From the NCBI RefSeq assembly GCF_000189635.1, contig NW_002476244.1, forward strand, positions 62,001-126,000: a stretch of DNA of 64,000 nt. Direction: 5' to 3'. The stretch is from Tetrahymena thermophila SB210. Lineage: Eukaryota; Ciliophora; Oligohymenophorea; Hymenostomatida; Tetrahymenidae. The notes below the pieces were generated by a model. The model was not told where the DNA came from. It did no database searches and was given only the letters and a program-made list of their open reading frames with translations. Each line of letters starts with the position of its first letter. The first letter of the stretch is position 1. A program made the translations under genes and the position numbers. Shown in pieces: positions 13,131 through 25,094 of the stretch.

Positions 13131-16050
13131 ATGAAATTTTTATTTTTAGATATCTTTGGAATAGGCATAAATTTGCGTTATATGAATAAAAGTTAATATT
13201 AAACAAATTTTGGTGTTGCAATTACTATCATCATCGGGTGCGTATTAGGTGTTTAAATATTTTTAGTAGGCTAAGAGGTAATTTACAAAACAAACCCTAA
13301 TTTTATTTTTGTTGAGCAATTTGTAGCCAGTCCAGCTAGATTTAACATAACAAGGAAAACATTTAATTTTGCATTTGGTGCATAATTTCCTGGTAACTTC
13401 TCGCAGTTCCTTGATGAGTCTATTTACACAGTTTCTGCTGTGCAAGTTAGTATGCAGAAGAAATTTAATTAAACTAGCGGTGAGTATTACTAAGATTGGA
13501 ACAACCTTCCTATAGATGTCCATCCTTGCTCATCAAAAGATTTTGAAGTAGAAGAGTCTATTGATTACTTTAATACATTAGTTGGTTTAGAAAATATGTA
13601 TTGTCTAGATTATGATAGTTAAGATTTACATATGGAAGGAAATTTCGATTAAGATTAATATGGGCTAATATAAATATATTTTAAGAAGTGCACTGGAAAA
13701 TCAAATTGTAGAGATCCTGAAGAGATAAATTAAATTTTAACTAATTCTTTTGTTTCCCACTACACAAACGACATTATAACAAATCCTAAACATTTTAATC
13801 CTTATTAAATTATATCAAGAGATATGTACTGGAGTACTAATCCAATCTACTCAAAAGATGCTTATCTTTATTATAGAAACGTTTATGTTGAAACTGATAA
13901 TGGGATAGTTTTTGAAGATATCAGCACTTAAAGAAAACCTTCGCTCAGCTACACTGAAGAACAGGTATTTTTTTATTGTGAATAATATTTTAAGCTCATT
14001 TATGCCTATTTTATTTTTTAAATTTGATGAGATTAAAAAAGATAAAACTTTCTATTTATCTATCTATCTACCATTGTTTTAATAACAAAATATTATTGAA
14101 AAATAAAAATAAAAATAAAAAATTTTCTTTAATATAAGCTTTTTTGAATCATACTAAGTAACCTCAAAACTGTTTGCTATATCCTAAAATATAGTATTAT
14201 TACTAATAGATTTTGAAATTAATTTAAATAAAACCCAAACTAAAAATTATAAAATTAAAATTTTGATATAAGTTTAATAAGTTTAAGAAATATAAATTCA
14301 TTAATATTTTAAATAATTTTTATATGTTAATAATAATGTATTTTTATAAAAAAAGATTATATTTGGAGAGACTGAATATTTTTTTTAGATGAAGCTGAGA
14401 TTTGAAAAGGCAAAAGAGTCTAAATATCATAGAAATTATAAAAAATTAGATAGTATTCTGGCTGAAATAGGTGGTATCGCTAAAGCATTAGTAATTATTG
14501 GTTTCGTTATTTGTGTTCCTATTAATTAACTTTAACTCTATGGCAAACTTTCTAACACTTTATTTAAATATTCAAATTTTCAAAACATAATAATACAATA
14601 AACTGATAATGCTATACCAAAAAGTGCAGTGAAAACCTTTGTTGAAATAATAGAAGCTCAAAAGGAACAGAATAATAAATATATTAATTAATAAAATTTA
14701 GATAATACTTAAGTTTATTTTGAAAATTAATTTTTAGATAAGCAATAGCAGATAACTAAAGAATCTTAAGTATTTGCATCTTAGCAATAATTTTAAGTCT
14801 TTAAAAACTAGATTTCTTCCCAGTAATATGTAAGGGGATAATCATTCGAAAAAAATTTTTAAAATGAGCAAATTTAAAGGTAAACCAGTAAAATTAGAAA
14901 AAAATAAAATACAGAGCCAATAGAATTCAACAAAAATTAAAGTAATAAAATTATCAAAAGTAAAACATAAACTTAAACTAATATTTATCAAAACCGGGCT
15001 AAAAACTATTTTAATATTTTTGATATTATTAAAATAACTAAAAATATGAAATAAAAATAACCTTAGTAACGTGAACAGATACCTCAAGCAGAGAAATAAA
15101 ATAAGATACAAAATATTGGATAATAATTAAACTAATAAAATATTTAATAAAATGAATAAAAATAATAATAAATCTTAACTAATAATTAGGAATTATTTAA
15201 TTAAAGTGATAATTAAAACAAATAATATGAAAATTTAAATTTAGGTTGGTCTGATTATATCAAATATTATCTTTGGCCATTCGGAAGCTATGCCAAAAAG
15301 AAGAAATAAATTGACTACTCAGTAGAAAAGATTTACTAACATTTTGATATAATCTATATCATTAAAAAGTTACTAGAGTTCGAAAAAGTTAAATAAATTT
15401 TACTTAATGAAGATTAGAGAAAGCTAATATAGTTCTTCCCAAAACCATTAATTAATGTAGATGAAATAGAACAATATAAAATAGAAGAAAAAGAGCTTAT
15501 TAAATCATAAAAAAATATACAGAAATACGAGTAAAAAAAATAAACAGTCAACATACTTAACAATTAACAAATAAATGAAAAGTAAAGAGCAAAAGAAGCT
15601 TATCAAGCTTTGTAAAATATCATAAAAAAAGAGAAACTAAGTGAAATAGATAAAAAAATATTAGAAATGCTAGACGATTCGATATTGGAAAATATCCACA
15701 ATAATGCTGAATACCTTCAATAATAATACTAATAATAACAAATAAATTTTTAAGACATAAACTCATGTATAATTAATGATTAAAGGTAATTCTATTAAGA
15801 ACACGTTTAAAGTTTCAACAACTATCTAAGTAAAGATAGTAAAGATATTTAATATCCAAAAATATAAAATGTATAGAATGATATTGAAGAGATCTAAAGT
15901 AATTCTCTACGTAGTTCATTCAATTAATAAATGATAAATGAATTAGAGCCATAATAAATAACTTATATACAAAACATAAAATTATAAAATTTTAAATAAA
16001 CTTAATTTAATTCAACTAAAAAGATTTGAATCAGTTTTTTATACAAACAA
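12530..16050 (+). repeat. segmental duplication unit A2 (copy 3 with 5' flank)
   Basis: Partner of 8340-11830. Similarity covers the 5' flank, both exons and the long intron. Boundaries are approximate. Confidence 0.7.
13131..16029 (+). CDS. two-pass membrane protein, tandem family copy 3
   Basis: Exons 13131-13964 and 14356-16029 (835 residues), intron 391 nt in phase 0. It starts MKFLFLDIFGIGINLRY and otherwise tracks copy 2 closely through the ectodomain (HPCSSKDF, MYCLDY, CTGKSNC). Tail differences from copy 2 are mostly substitutions and small Gln/Asn insertions, for example an extra QQYQQQQ-like run near the end. Both membrane segments and the SDYIKYYLWPFG block are intact. The copy is fully open despite being a recent duplicate, so it is probably expressed rather than decaying. 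Function unknown. Confidence 0.87.
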
Positions 16051-17680
16051 ATATTTAGTAATTTTTTAAAATTCTAAAAATAGTATTGTTGGAAATAAAA
16101 TTTTTACCTATTAATTTATTATACAGTTTAATTCATTCATTTATACTTTTACAAAAATATTTCATAGAAATTTATTTTTTATTTTATTTCAAAAGAAATT
16201 AAGAATAATTAAAATAATTAATTAATTAAATATTCTAAAAAAAAAAAAAAATTTTGTATTATAAATTCGATTTTAGTTTAACAATTTCATAGCTTCTTAT
16301 TTATTTTAAAAGAAAAATCATAATAAATTTTAATAATATTAAAAAATTATAACTATTTTAGTTTATAAAAATTATTTTTTGAAAAAGTATAAATCAATCA
16401 AAATATTAATGAGTTTTCTTTCTCATAATCAAATAATTGAAAACAAAAAATTGTTAATTCATATTTATTGTTAACAAATTAAACATTCTTTTATTTGAGA
16501 ATATACCAAATTGCATCAAAAAATTTTCTATTTTTAAAATAAATAAAGTATCTAATTATTAATTTAATTTTTTTTACTTTAAAAGGTAACTCTTTCTATT
16601 ATCTATGAGAAATTATTTTCAAAATTAAAATGATGGAAAATAAATTTTATATTATGTATAAATCAATTAAGCATATAGATTATTGTTTTCTATTTCTTGT
16701 TGAATAATTTAATAAAATAAATAGTCTTTAAAAATTATAAATTTGATTCCACATATTTTTCCATTAGATTTACCTTAAATTATTTATTAATAACACTAAA
16801 TTATTGCTTTTTATAGTAATTATTTAAACTTTTTAAAATTGTTATAGAATTTTAAAGCAAAACTGAAATAAAATTAATATTAAAGTAACTTAACATTGTG
16901 AAAGCAAATTTACATTTATTGAAGTAAAGAATGATAGCATTATAATTCATTTTTCTTATATTTAAAAGATTTTAGAGTTAAGAATAAGTTAAATTTTGTT
17001 GGATTGTAAAATGAATAGGTAAATTAGTGGCTTTTAAAATCAGATTTGATTAATTTATGGTAAAAAAAAATTAATTAAATTTGTTATATAATAAAGTGTA
17101 AACATATTTTAAGTAAAAAAATATTCTTAGAGAATAAACATGCTAACAAATGTAAGTAAAATATATTATAATGTATATGTGGATTTAAAATTAATTTTTG
17201 TTTTATTTTCTATTGTATTTCTTTATTATTTATGCTTTAAAACTAAACCCAAAAGTAGCTATTTTTTCTCACAACTTAAGAAGCTTATAATAAATTATAT
17301 AAGCAACAACAAGCTATTTATTTAAATAATATAATATTTTTTATAAAAAATGGCTTATTATTTTATATAATTAGAATTTTATTTTTGATTTTTTCAAATA
17401 AAATGGAATTTTTTTAAAAATTAGCCTTAAAAAATAATTTTTTTCACAGTTTTTTTAAAGATTTTACATTTGAATTATTAATTATTAATATTTTAATAGA
17501 TTAAAATTCATTCATTTTGTTGGCTATAGATGTCCTTATCAAAAATATACTATTTAATTTAATGTAATTATATAATAAATTAAAAGAAAATAAAATTAAA
17601 AAACAAATAAATAAATAAGTTAAATAAACTTATAAATTTTTATACGGGCTTACAAATTCTTTATTAGCTAGTTAATTACC
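16030..17680. other. intergenic DNA before copy 4
   Basis: AT-rich. From about 16740 on it matches the region upstream of copy 5 (about 20890-21841). A 61-codon conventional ORF at 17140-17325 falls in this block, but its ATG is TTG in the copy 5 counterpart, so I do not call it a gene. Confidence 0.5.
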
Positions 17681-20340
17681 ATGAGTCTTTTATTTTTAGA
17701 TATGTTTGGAATAGGCATAGGTTTGCGTTATATGAATAAACATGAATATTAAACTTGCTTTGGTGTTGGAGTAACTATTATTATAGGCTGCATTTTAGCT
17801 ATTTAAATATTCTTAATAGGATAAGAGGTTATTTTTAAAACGAATCCTGAAGTTGTTTATGCTGAACGATTTGTTGCTAGTCCTGCTAGGTTTAACATTA
17901 CAAGGAAAACACTTAATTTTGCTTTCGGGGCTTAGTTTCCTGGTAATTTTTCATAGTTCATAGATGAAACTATTTATACTGTTGATGCTAATCAAGTTAC
18001 TATGGAGAAAAAATATAATTAATCTAGTGGGGAATATTATTAAGAGTGGAAAACTCTTCCTATAGGAATTCATCCTTGCACTTCAAATGATTTTGAAATA
18101 TAAGATTCGATTGATTATTTTAATAAATTGGCCGGAGTCTCGAATATGTATTGCCTTGATTATGATAGTTAAAATTTATTTATTGAAGGGAATTTTGATT
18201 AAGACTAATTTGGCATTATATAAATTAATTTTAAGATGTGTTAAGGAAAACCTTATTGCAGAAATACTGATGAAATATAATAAGCACTAACAAATTCTTA
18301 TATCGCTCTTTACACAAATGATCTTATTGTAAATCCTAAAAATATAAACCCATTTTCTATAATATCAAGAGACATGTATTGGAGTACTAATCCTATTTAT
18401 CCAAAAGATACGTCTCTCTATTTCAGAAATATCTATTTTGAAACTGATAATGGCTTAATTTTTTAAGATATTGAAGTTTAGAAACAAACTTAGCTTAGCT
18501 ATACTTATGAACAAGTAAAAAATAAATAACTTATTAAACTTTTTTATTACTTTTAATAAAATAATTTATATTCTAACAAAAGTTAATTAATTAATATTCA
18601 AACTTTTATAAAAAAGGTAATTTTTGGAGAAACTGATTATTTTTTTTCTATGACTTTAAGATTTGAAAAAGCAAAGGAGTCAATTTATCACCGCAAGTAC
18701 AAAAAGCTAGAAAGTATTCTTGCTGAGATTGGAGGTATCGCTAAAGCATTGGCTATGATTGGATTTATTATTTGTGTTCCTATAAATCAATTAAAACTTT
18801 ACAATAAGCTTTCTAATTCTGTTTTTAAATACTCCAAAAATACTCATCAAAAACATGAAGAAAATTAAAGTCCTAACTAAAAATTAGATGGTCAAACTAT
18901 TATTTAAATTATGTAAGCAAAAAATGAGCAGAACAACAAATACAAATTGGTTGATCTTAAAAATTAAAGTGTTGATTAGATTTAAACTTAAAAATAATTA
19001 GATGATTTAAATTAGACCTTAAATAATTAAACTTTAACTAATATACCATAAAGTATTGGATAGATTTGTAAAAACTAAATTTTATCGCAAAATAATATTA
19101 AAGGACTGCAAACGGAAACAAAAGTTAGATCAGAAGTACTTTTTAAACCAATTAATCAGTCAAACATAAAATCTAATGTAATAAGTGGAAGATAATTTAA
19201 AGTAGAACCATTAGATATTACTCATTTGTAACATAAAAAAAATCAATTTCAAGATGTAAGTGAGTTTAATTTGGTTAAAATTTCTAAATAAGCTAATAAA
19301 GCAAATTAAAATAATTAAAAGAGACTTTAAAATGAGAAAGAGCTTTAAATAATAAAGGATTAATGTAGCTTAAAGGATACTGAAATACATAAAATAGATG
19401 ATGAATTTAAAGAATTATTTACTTTAGACAATCCTTAAAGTCAAAATGATGAGAAATTATAACTAAAATGGTCTGATTATTTAAGGTATTATCTTTGGCC
19501 ATTTGGGAGTTTTGCTAAAAAGAAAAAGTAAATTGATTACTCTGTAGAGAAGATTTACTAGCATCTGGATATAATTTATATAGTTAAGAAATTATTAGAG
19601 TTTGAAAAGGTTAAATAGGTTTTGCTGAATGATGATTAAAGAAAGCTCATTTAATTCTTCCCAAAACCACTTATTGATGTAGAAGACATTTCATAAGAAA
19701 AAGAATAGGAAAAGAAAATACGTCAATCTCAAAAATAATTGTAAAAACTTAAATAAAAGAAATAAAAAATAAATTTACTTAATGACCTTCAAATAGATGA
19801 AAAGTAAAGAGCTTAAGAAGCTGTTCAATCACTTTAAAATATAATAAAGCAATAATATTTATCTGAAGTTGATAAGAAAATCATAGAAATGCTTGATGAT
19901 TCAATTTTTTAAAATATTTGTGGTAATTATGAATGGTTTAAGCAGCAATAGAATCCATAAGAAATGAAATTAATCAAATAGATAGATTAAGATAACACCT
20001 AGACATTAAGTAATTAAAATATTAATAAACTAGATAGTAATGACTCTTAAGTCTAAAAAATTTAAAATGAATAAAAAGATTTTCAAAGTTATTTAAGTAA
20101 GTCTCAAGATACTTCTTTTGATAAATAAATGCCAAGCGAGGGAAGAAAATCATAAGAGTTTACAAGTTTACCTCAAATAAAAATGTAAGTAATGAACAAA
20201 GGTAAATGAAACCCAAACTAAAAATATGATATATTTTCTTTAATTCAATATGGTAGACACTTTTCTCTTTTTAGCTATTTGCTAAAGCAAAGTAAAAAAT
20301 ATATGATCACTAAAATTTTGGATGATTTTTATCCTATTTA
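16740..20340 (+). repeat. segmental duplication unit B1 (copy 4 with both flanks)
   Basis: About 0.9 kb of 5' flank, the whole gene and about 130 bp of 3' flank match the block at 20890-24490. ATG-to-ATG spacing is 4161 bp. Edges are by eye. Confidence 0.75.
17681..20209 (+). CDS. two-pass membrane protein, tandem family copy 4
   Basis: Exons 17681-18514 and 18617-20209 (808 residues), intron 102 nt. Begins MSLLFLDMFGIGIGLRY. Membrane segment 1 (residues about 28-47), the cysteine ectodomain (HPCTSNDF, MYCLDY, CQGKPYC) and membrane segment 2 (IGGIAKALAMIGFIICVPI) are present. The tail contains SDYLRYYLWPFGSF followed by YQHLDIIYIVKKLLEFEKV. The stop codon TGA overlaps a motif AAACCCAAACTAAAAAT that also occurs inside the introns of copies 2 and 3. 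Near-twin of copy 5, with identical exon lengths. Function unknown. Confidence 0.88.
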
Positions 20341-21841
20341 TATATAATAATATAATTAATTCTAATGTATTTTATCCAACTATCAATTATGATCCTGATA
20401 TAGAATAAATTTTATTTTATTATTTTAAAAATTATCTGGCTCTCTCTTTTTGGATTTTCTAGATGACAAAGAAATATCTTTCTAAAATTATACTATCAAA
20501 AAAATAGACTTTATAGCTTCAATTTAAATCATAAGTAAAATGGAAAATGATATACATTTAGACATTTTGAAACTGAAGGAGGACCAAAATCAGCCATATA
20601 TCGTATTATAAATTAAAACGATAAAGGTATTAGCCCAATTAGGTAGCAATGTAGAGTAAGTTACCCTACAAATTTACAATAAAACGAGTTTTATATACCT
20701 TGTTTTTACACTTTACAAAATTAAATTATAAATTTTTTTTCAATAATTGAAAAAAAAAAAAATTTAAGAAAAATATGCCTTAATTAACGAGCATTTACAG
20801 TAAATAATAAATAATATTTTAATATATGTTGTTGTACGGACAGTAAACCTTGTAAAAGCCAGTACCCTATGGTACTATATATATATTTAATAAAATTGCC
20901 TTTAAAGTTTTTAATTAATTTTTCCATGCATTATTTTTTCGATTAGAAATACCTTAAAATATAAATTAATGACACTAAATTATTACTATAAATAGCAATT
21001 ATTAGAAAAAAGATTAATTTTTTCAAATTTTATCTAATTTTAAAGCAAAAACTAAAATAATACAATATTAATGCAACTTTTTAATATAACAAAGACAGAT
21101 TTATATTATCACAAATAAAATTAAATAGGATTATAATTCATAAAGTTTGTTATATATAAGTAATGCTTGAATTTTTAAGAATATGTTAAATATTGTTAGC
21201 TTGTAAAAGAATTGATGTTTTAGTGACTTTTAAAATAAGTTTTTTTTTTAATAGATTTGATTAGTTTAAGGTAAATAAATAAATTAAATTTGTTAGATAC
21301 TAAAGTGTAAACATATTTTATGTTCAAAAATATACTTAGAGGATAAACTTGTTAACAAATGTAATTAAAATTTTCTTTATTATAATTTTGGAGTTAAAAT
21401 TAATTTTAATTTTATTTTTTAATGTATTTTTTTATTATATTATTTTAGTTATTCTTTAAAACTAAACCCACAAAAATAGTAATTTCTTCTAACAACTTAA
21501 GAAGCTTATAATATATGATAAATCAAGCAGAAAACTATTATTTAAATAAAAATAATATTTTTTTAAGATATTTCTTACTTCTTTACAATTAGAATTTAAT
21601 TTTGATTTATACTTATGAAATGGAAGTTTTTTTGCATTTTTTAAAAGATTTTACAATATTTTTAACCAATTAAAATTCTTCCATTTTGTTTGCTTTTAAC
21701 GTCTTTATTAAAATATACTATTTAATTTAATATAATTATATAAAAAATTAAATGAAAATAAAATTAAAAAACAAATAAATAAATTAAATAAACTTATAAA
21801 TTTTTAAAGGTTTCCTAATTCTTTATAGCTAGTTAATTATC
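20210..21841. other. intergenic DNA between copies 4 and 5
   Basis: The first 130 bp are 3' flank shared with copy 5. A patch of less AT-rich DNA at about 20440-20740, unique to this gap, could hold a gene remnant (an ATG at 20540 opens a frame starting MENDIHLDILKLKEDQ). A perfect short inverted repeat AGTACC-CTAT-GGTACT lies at about 20861. From 20890 the sequence is the duplicated 5' flank. Confidence 0.45.
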
Positions 21842-24490
21842 ATGAGTCTTTTATTTTTAGATATGTTTGGAATAGGTATAGGTTTGCGTTATATCAATAA
21901 AAATTAATATCAAACTTGTTTTGGTGTAGGAGTAACTATTATTATAGGCTGCATTTTAGCTGTTTAAATATTCCTAATAGGATAAGAGGTTATTTTTAAA
22001 ACGAATCCTGAAGTTATTTATGCTGAAAGATTTGTAGCTAGCCCTGCTAGATTTAACATAACAAGGAAAACACTTAATTTAGCTTTTGGGGCTTAGTTTC
22101 CTGGTAATTTTTCATAGTTCATTGACGAATCTATTTATACTGTTAACGCTAATCAAATTAATATGTAGAAAAAATATAATTAATCTAGTGGAGAGTATTA
22201 TTAAGAGTGGAACACTCTTCCTATAGGAATTCATCCTTGCACTTCAAATGATTTTGAAGAATAAGATTCTATTGATTATTTTAATAAATTGGTTGGAGTA
22301 TAAAATATGTATTGTCTAGATTATGAAAGTTAAAATTTATTTATTGAAGGAAATTTTGATTAAGACTAATTTGGTTATATCTAAATTAAATTTAAGATAT
22401 GTTAAGGAAAACCTTATTGCAAAAATACTGATGAAATATAAAAAGCACTTATAAATTCTTATATCGCTCTTTACACAAATGATGTTATTGTAAATCCTAA
22501 AAATGTAAACCCATTTTCTATCATATCAAGAGACATGTATTGGAGTACTAATCCAATTTATCCAAAAGATACGTCTCTATATTACAGAAATATCTATTTT
22601 GAAACTGATAATGGCTTAATTTTTTAAGATATTGAAGTTTAGAAACAAACTTAGCTTAGCTATACTTATGAACAAGTAAAAAATAAATAACTTATTAAAC
22701 TTTTTTATTACTTTAATAAAATAATTTATTTTATAATAAAAGTTAATTTAAATTCAAACTTTTATAAAAAAGGTAATTTTTGGAGAAACTGATTATTTTT
22801 TTTCTATGATTCTAAGATTTGAAAAAGCAAAGGAGTCAATATATCACCGCTAGTATAAAAAGATATAAAGCATTCTTGCTGAGATTGGAGGTATCGCTAA
22901 AGCATTAGCTATGATTGGATTCATTATTTGCGTTCCAATAAATCAATTAAAACTTTACAATAAACTTTCTAATTCTGTTTTTAAATACTCCAATAATACT
23001 CATCAAAAACATGAAGAAAATTAATTTCCTAACTAAAAAGTAGATGGCCAAACTATTATCTAAATTATGTAAGCAAAAAATGAGCAGAGCTACAAATATA
23101 AATTGGCTGATCTTAAAAATTAAAGCATTGATTAGATTTAAACATAAAAATAAATAGAAGATTTAAATTAGACCTTAAATAATTAAACATTAACTAATAT
23201 ACCATAAAGTATTGGCTAGATTTGTAAAAACTAAATTTTATCGCAAAAAAATATTAAAGGACTGCAAACGGAAACAAAAGTTAGATCAGAAATACATTTT
23301 AAGCCAATTAATCAGTAAAACATAAAATCTAATATAATAAGTGGAAGATAATTTAAAGTAGAACCTTTAGATAATAGTCATTTGTAACATAATAAAAGTC
23401 AATTTCAAGATGTAAGCGATTTTAATTTGTTTAAAATTTCTAAATAAACTAATAAAGTAAATCTAAATTTAACTCAAAATAATTAAAAGAGATTTTAAAA
23501 TGAAAAAGACCTTTAAATAAGTAAGGATTAATTTAGCTTAAAGAATATTGAAACACATAAAATAGATGAGGAATTTAAAGAATTATTTACTTTAGACAAT
23601 TCTTAAAAATAAAATGATGAAAAATTATAACTAAAATGGTCTGATTATATTAGGTATTATCTTTGGCCATTTGGAAGTTTTGCTAAAAAGAAAAAGTAAA
23701 TTGATTACTCTGTAGAAAAGATTTACTAGCATCTGGATATAATTTATATAGTTAAGAAATTATTAGAGTTTGAAAAAGTTAAATAAATATTGCTGAATGA
23801 TGATTAAAGGAAGCTCATTTAATTCTTCCCAAAACCTCTTATTGATGTAGAAGAAATAAAATAAGAAAAAATGTAGGAAAAGAAAATACGTCAATCTCAA
23901 AAACTTAAATAAAAGAAATAAAAAGTAAATTTACTAAATGACCTTCAAATAGATGAAGATTAAAGAGCTTAAGAAGCTCTTCAGTCACTTTAAAATATAA
24001 TAAAGCAACAATATTTATCTGAGGTTGATAAGAAAATCATAGAAATGCTTGATGATTCAATTTTTTAAAATATTTGTGGTAATTAAGAATGGTTTAAACA
24101 GTAATAGAATACATAAGAAATGAAATTAATCAAATAGATAGATTAAGATAACACCTAGACATTAAGTAATTAAAATATTAATAAACTAGATAGTAATGAC
24201 TCTTAAGTCTAAAAAATTTAAAATGAATAAAAAGATTTTCAAAGTTATTTAAGTAAGTCTCTAGATACTTCTTTTGATAAATAAATGCCAAGCGAGGGAA
24301 GAAAATCATAAGAGTTTACAAGTTTACCTCAAATAAAAATGTAAGTAATGAAGAAAAGTAAATGAAACCCAAACTAAAAATATGATATATTTTCTTTAAT
24401 TCAATATGGTAGACGCTTTTCTATTTTTAGCTATTTGCTAAAGCAAAGTAACAAATATATGATCACTAAAATTTAGGATGATTTTTTTCT
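20890..24490 (+). repeat. segmental duplication unit B2 (copy 5 with both flanks)
   Basis: Partner of 16740-20340. Matches include the upstream stretch with AAAGTGTAAACATATTTT and the 3' flank starting AAACCCAAACTAAAAATATG. Confidence 0.75.
21842..24365 (+). CDS. two-pass membrane protein, tandem family copy 5
   Basis: Exons 21842-22675 and 22773-24365 (808 residues), intron 97 nt. Both exons are the same length as in copy 4 (834 and 1593 nt), and nearly every motif is the same: HPCTSNDF, MYCLDY, CQGKPYC, second membrane segment IGGIAKALAMIGFIICVPI, tail SDYIRYYLWPFGSF. Small balanced indels in the tail keep the frame open. The duplication with copy 4 appears to be the most recent in the array. 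Function unknown; expressed sites may be hard to separate from copy 4 by short reads. Confidence 0.88.
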
Positions 24491-25094
24491 ATTTATATTT
24501 AATAATATACGATAAAGGTTCATATATTAAGGCCACCTAGATTTCAGTTTAGAAATCTCACTTACAGACTTTAATGTATAAATTGGAAAATAAAAATTAT
24601 TTATTATACTTTTTAAAAAATAAATTAATTACAGTAAATTATAATTTAAGATGTTAAAAATAAATTTATATTTACATTTGTCTCAATTTAAGTCTAAGTC
24701 GTTTATATTTTTTAAATAATTTTTATAGAAAATTTTTCTTTGATATAAATGTTTTGGTGGTGTGAAGATTGAATTATTATTCATGAGTAGATAATTTTTG
24801 AAAATACTAAATACTTAAAAAATTTGAGATAAAAAAGCTATTTAAATTTAATTCATGCTAATTTTAATTTGATCTTTCATTAATTATTATCAAGTTTAAA
24901 AGTAACAAAATTAATTATTTCCATAATTATTTGATGAAAGCAGGTAAATCAAGTTAGTTACACCTAATAAGCATTTAATAAAATGATAATGAATTAATTT
25001 TATAAAAAATTTAATTAATTTTCAACCTTATATTACTATTAAAAGAGAAAGCAATTACCAAAAATATTAATTAAAGGCAGCGGCAGGTAGAAGA
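24366..25094. other. intergenic DNA between copies 5 and 6
   Basis: The first 130 bp are 3' flank shared with copy 4; the remainder is AT-rich without a recognisable gene. Confidence 0.5.

Noticed and set aside
5298-15111. Minus-strand ORFs of 86-89 codons at 5298, 9057, 13263 and 14842
   Set aside because: Antisense to exons of the membrane-protein family. Their resemblance to each other merely reflects the conserved sense strand.
17140-17325. 61-codon plus-strand ORF upstream of copy 4
   Set aside because: In the duplicated flank of copy 5 the ATG is TTG and the frame is not maintained, so it behaves as non-coding flank.
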